From: Candidatus Sumerlaeia bacterium
Lineage (GTDB): Bacteria; Sumerlaeota; Sumerlaeia; SLMS01; JAHLLQ01
Assembly: GCA_019634695.1 (NCBI GenBank)
Contig: JAHCAW010000002.1
Location: forward strand, 1-64,000
DNA: 64,000 bases
Direction: 5' to 3'
The translations under genes and the position numbers were made by a program. The notes below the pieces were generated by a model, which made no database searches, was not told where the DNA came from, and worked only from the letters and a program-made list of their open reading frames with translations. Shown piece after piece: positions 62,596 to 64,000 of the stretch (within the stretch, counting starts at the first letter, position 1; every line of letters begins with the position of its first letter).

Positions 62596-63849
62596 ATGAA
62601 GAATCTCGAAGTCCTGCCCGTGGCGGCAGCGGCGCTGTTGCTTTGTGGGTCGGCCCGTGCCGAGCAGGGCACTTCCTGCATGCAAGTGGTGCCCGGCATC
62701 AGCAACATGGTGATCTTCGTCGACGAGGACGGCAACCGCCGGGCACCGACGGCCGAGGAGATCGCGCGCGTTCAGGCCCATGAGAAGTCCGTCCGCGATC
62801 TGGATTGGGTTGTCTCGACGGACAAGTCGACCGGCGCCATGACGGGCACGTTGGTTGACAAGCTGAAGACGGAGAAGAAGGCGGGCCAGGTGGTCGCCAC
62901 GATTCCCATCACCGGCGGCGGCAACAAGGCGTTGTCCAACATCGTGCTCGTCTCGCTCGACGGGGCCGGCGTCGGCATCAACGACACGACCTCGCGGACC
63001 CCGGTCGGCGGCAACCCCGGCACCACGCTCGGCGCCCAGCGCCTCAACGCCATGATCGACGCCGCCACCTTCTGGGCCGACAAACTTTCGAGCTCCGTGG
63101 ACATCCGCATCGAAACCGAGTGGCAGGCGCTGTTCTGCGACGAGTTCGGCGCCACGCTCGGATCGGCCGGCACCAATACTGTCCACGGCAACTTCACCGG
63201 CGCACCCGTCCTCAACACCTGGTATCATGCCTCGCTGGCCAACAAGCTCTTCGGCAGCGACCTGAGCGGCGCCAACAACGACATCTACTCGACCTACAAC
63301 ACCGCCTTGGACGAAGCCTGCGCCATCCCGCTCGACTGGTACTACGGCCTCGACGGCAATGCGGGCGCCAACGTCGACTTCCGTCAGGTCTTCCTCCACG
63401 AGGTCGGCCACGGCATCGGTTTCGCCACGCTGGTCAACAAGGCCACCGGCGCGCGCTTGAGCGGATTCAACGACATCTTCATGCACTTCCTCTACGACGA
63501 GACCGAGGACAAGGGTTGGATCTCCATGACCGACGGCGAGCGCGTCACCTCCGCCATCAACACCGGCAACCTGACGTGGAACGGCTCGAACGTCACCAGC
63601 TACATCTCGTCGAACCCCGGCTTCCTCAGCGCCGGCGTCCACGCCTCCGGCCGCGTGCGCATGTACGCTCCGGATCCCCTCGTCGGCGGATCGTCCGTCT
63701 CCCACTGGGACACCGTCGTGACGCCCGACGAACTCATGGAGCCGATCTCAGAGCCCACCCCGCAGAACATCCTGACGCAGAACCTGCTGATGGATCTGGG
63801 CTGGACCGGTTCGCTGCCCGTCGAGTTGGACCTGTTCCACATCGACTGA
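62596..63849 (+). CDS. Secreted zinc metalloprotease (HExxHxxGF type)
   Basis: The start at 62596 (GGAGA upstream) gives 417 residues beginning 'MKNLEVLPVAAAALLLCGSARA', a signal peptide; another ATG 15 bases upstream is possible. The zinc site is in 'FLHEVGHGIGFATLV' (His268, Glu269, His272), with a later Ser/Asp-rich segment. 'VSHWDTVVTPDELMEPISE' carries the SHWD and 'LMEP' words seen near the Met-turn of metzincin-like enzymes of the NF038122/PA-associated group. The closing 'QNLLMDLGW' is also typical. Its substrate is unknown. It follows tRNA-Arg by about 240 bases. Confidence 0.87.
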   Translation: MKNLEVLPVAAAALLLCGSARAEQGTSCMQVVPGISNMVIFVDEDGNRRAPTAEEIARVQAHEKSVRDLDWVVSTDKSTGAMTGTLVDKLKTEKKAGQVVATIPITGGGNKALSNIVLVSLDGAGVGINDTTSRTPVGGNPGTTLGAQRLNAMIDAATFWADKLSSSVDIRIETEWQALFCDEFGATLGSAGTNTVHGNFTGAPVLNTWYHASLANKLFGSDLSGANNDIYSTYNTALDEACAIPLDWYYGLDGNAGANVDFRQVFLHEVGHGIGFATLVNKATGARLSGFNDIFMHFLYDETEDKGWISMTDGERVTSAINTGNLTWNGSNVTSYISSNPGFLSAGVHASGRVRMYAPDPLVGGSSVSHWDTVVTPDELMEPISEPTPQNILTQNLLMDLGWTGSLPVELDLFHID

Positions 63850-63879
63850 TCCACCCGCAACAAGCTGTCCACAACCCCC

Positions 63880-63920
63880 GGCCGCCCCTGTCCCTTCCCG
63901 ACACGGGCGGCCGCCTTTCG
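63880..63920 (+). terminator. Hairpin terminator after the metalloprotease gene
   Basis: GGCCGCCCCTGT (63880-63891) pairs with ACACGGGCGGCC (63901-63912) with one mismatch, followed by GCCTTTCG. It lies 30 bases after the stop. The remaining bases to 64000 show no gene. Confidence 0.7.
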
Positions 63921-64000
63921 ATTGCCCGGGATCGGTTCGCCGGCCGACATTGTCTCACGCCCGTCGGCGGACTGAATAGGCCCCGCCTTCGGACGTAGAT

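Overview
The window is GC-rich bacterial chromosome, roughly two-thirds G+C by eye, and gene-dense. It shows signal peptides, lipoproteins, an RND tripartite pump and a Gram-negative type outer-membrane channel, so the cell is a diderm. The pilin-like protein ends in the 'YDP.NGTVS.GDI' pattern. A GH172/DUF2961 enzyme, lamin-tail and dockerin-like modules, and many repeat families are also present. Together these suggest an uncultured PVC/FCB-adjacent lineage such as Sumerlaeota or Hydrogenedentota; this placement is inference and only weakly held. TGA is a normal stop codon here, since many genes join through ATGA overlaps.

Layout. 1-2863: the end of a hybrid sensor kinase, then a membrane glycosyltransferase-like protein. 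2955-3356: tmRNA (ssrA), followed by palindromic repeats and a broken GIY-YIG nuclease. 4033-7794: a leftward group of exported proteins (EEP nuclease/phosphatase fold, SUMF1-type, carboxypeptidase-regulatory-like). 7909-14481: tetR, adaptor, RND pump and OMF in one leftward operon behind a tandem palindromic operator. 14629-16516: arsR-arsC-acr3 arsenic operon. 16667-17089: ndk. 17235-17402: an inverted-repeat element. 17597-22468: a YtrA-type GntR regulator, an ABC exporter and a frameshifted gene. 22491-30485: GH172-like protein, XdhC, PPDK with a lysine-rich tail, SixA, an AhbA/B-like protein and a TlpA-like protein. 30490-40876: NUDIX, MFS, RecO, a REP/RAYT transposase cluster, B12-radical SAM, Yip1, ParDE, RfbB, a Pmp3-like peptide and an orphan DNA methyltransferase.

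The most coherent system lies in 40964-61999, a starch/maltodextrin region. It holds a solute-binding lipoprotein, two MalF/MalG-type permeases (the MalG-type one carries an embedded carbohydrate-binding-like domain) and four GH13 enzymes. Two of these enzymes carry starch-binding-like N-terminal domains, one is a lipoprotein, one looks cytoplasmic, and one is a large secreted protein with lamin-tail and dockerin-like modules. A pilin-like gene, a secreted possible starch-binding protein and an SGNH/TPR protein lie among them. A plausible flow is: extracellular or surface cleavage of alpha-glucan, binding and import of maltodextrins through the ABC permeases, then cytoplasmic hydrolysis by the 524-residue enzyme. 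No MalK-type ATPase and no LacI-type regulator is in the window. The last part holds tRNA-Arg(CCG) and a secreted zinc metalloprotease.

Repeats are unusually varied: heptanucleotide arrays (one apparently inside a coding region), REP-like units around a RAYT, a 28-bp inverted-repeat element, a hairpin cluster with covarying bases, and palindromes beside tmRNA.
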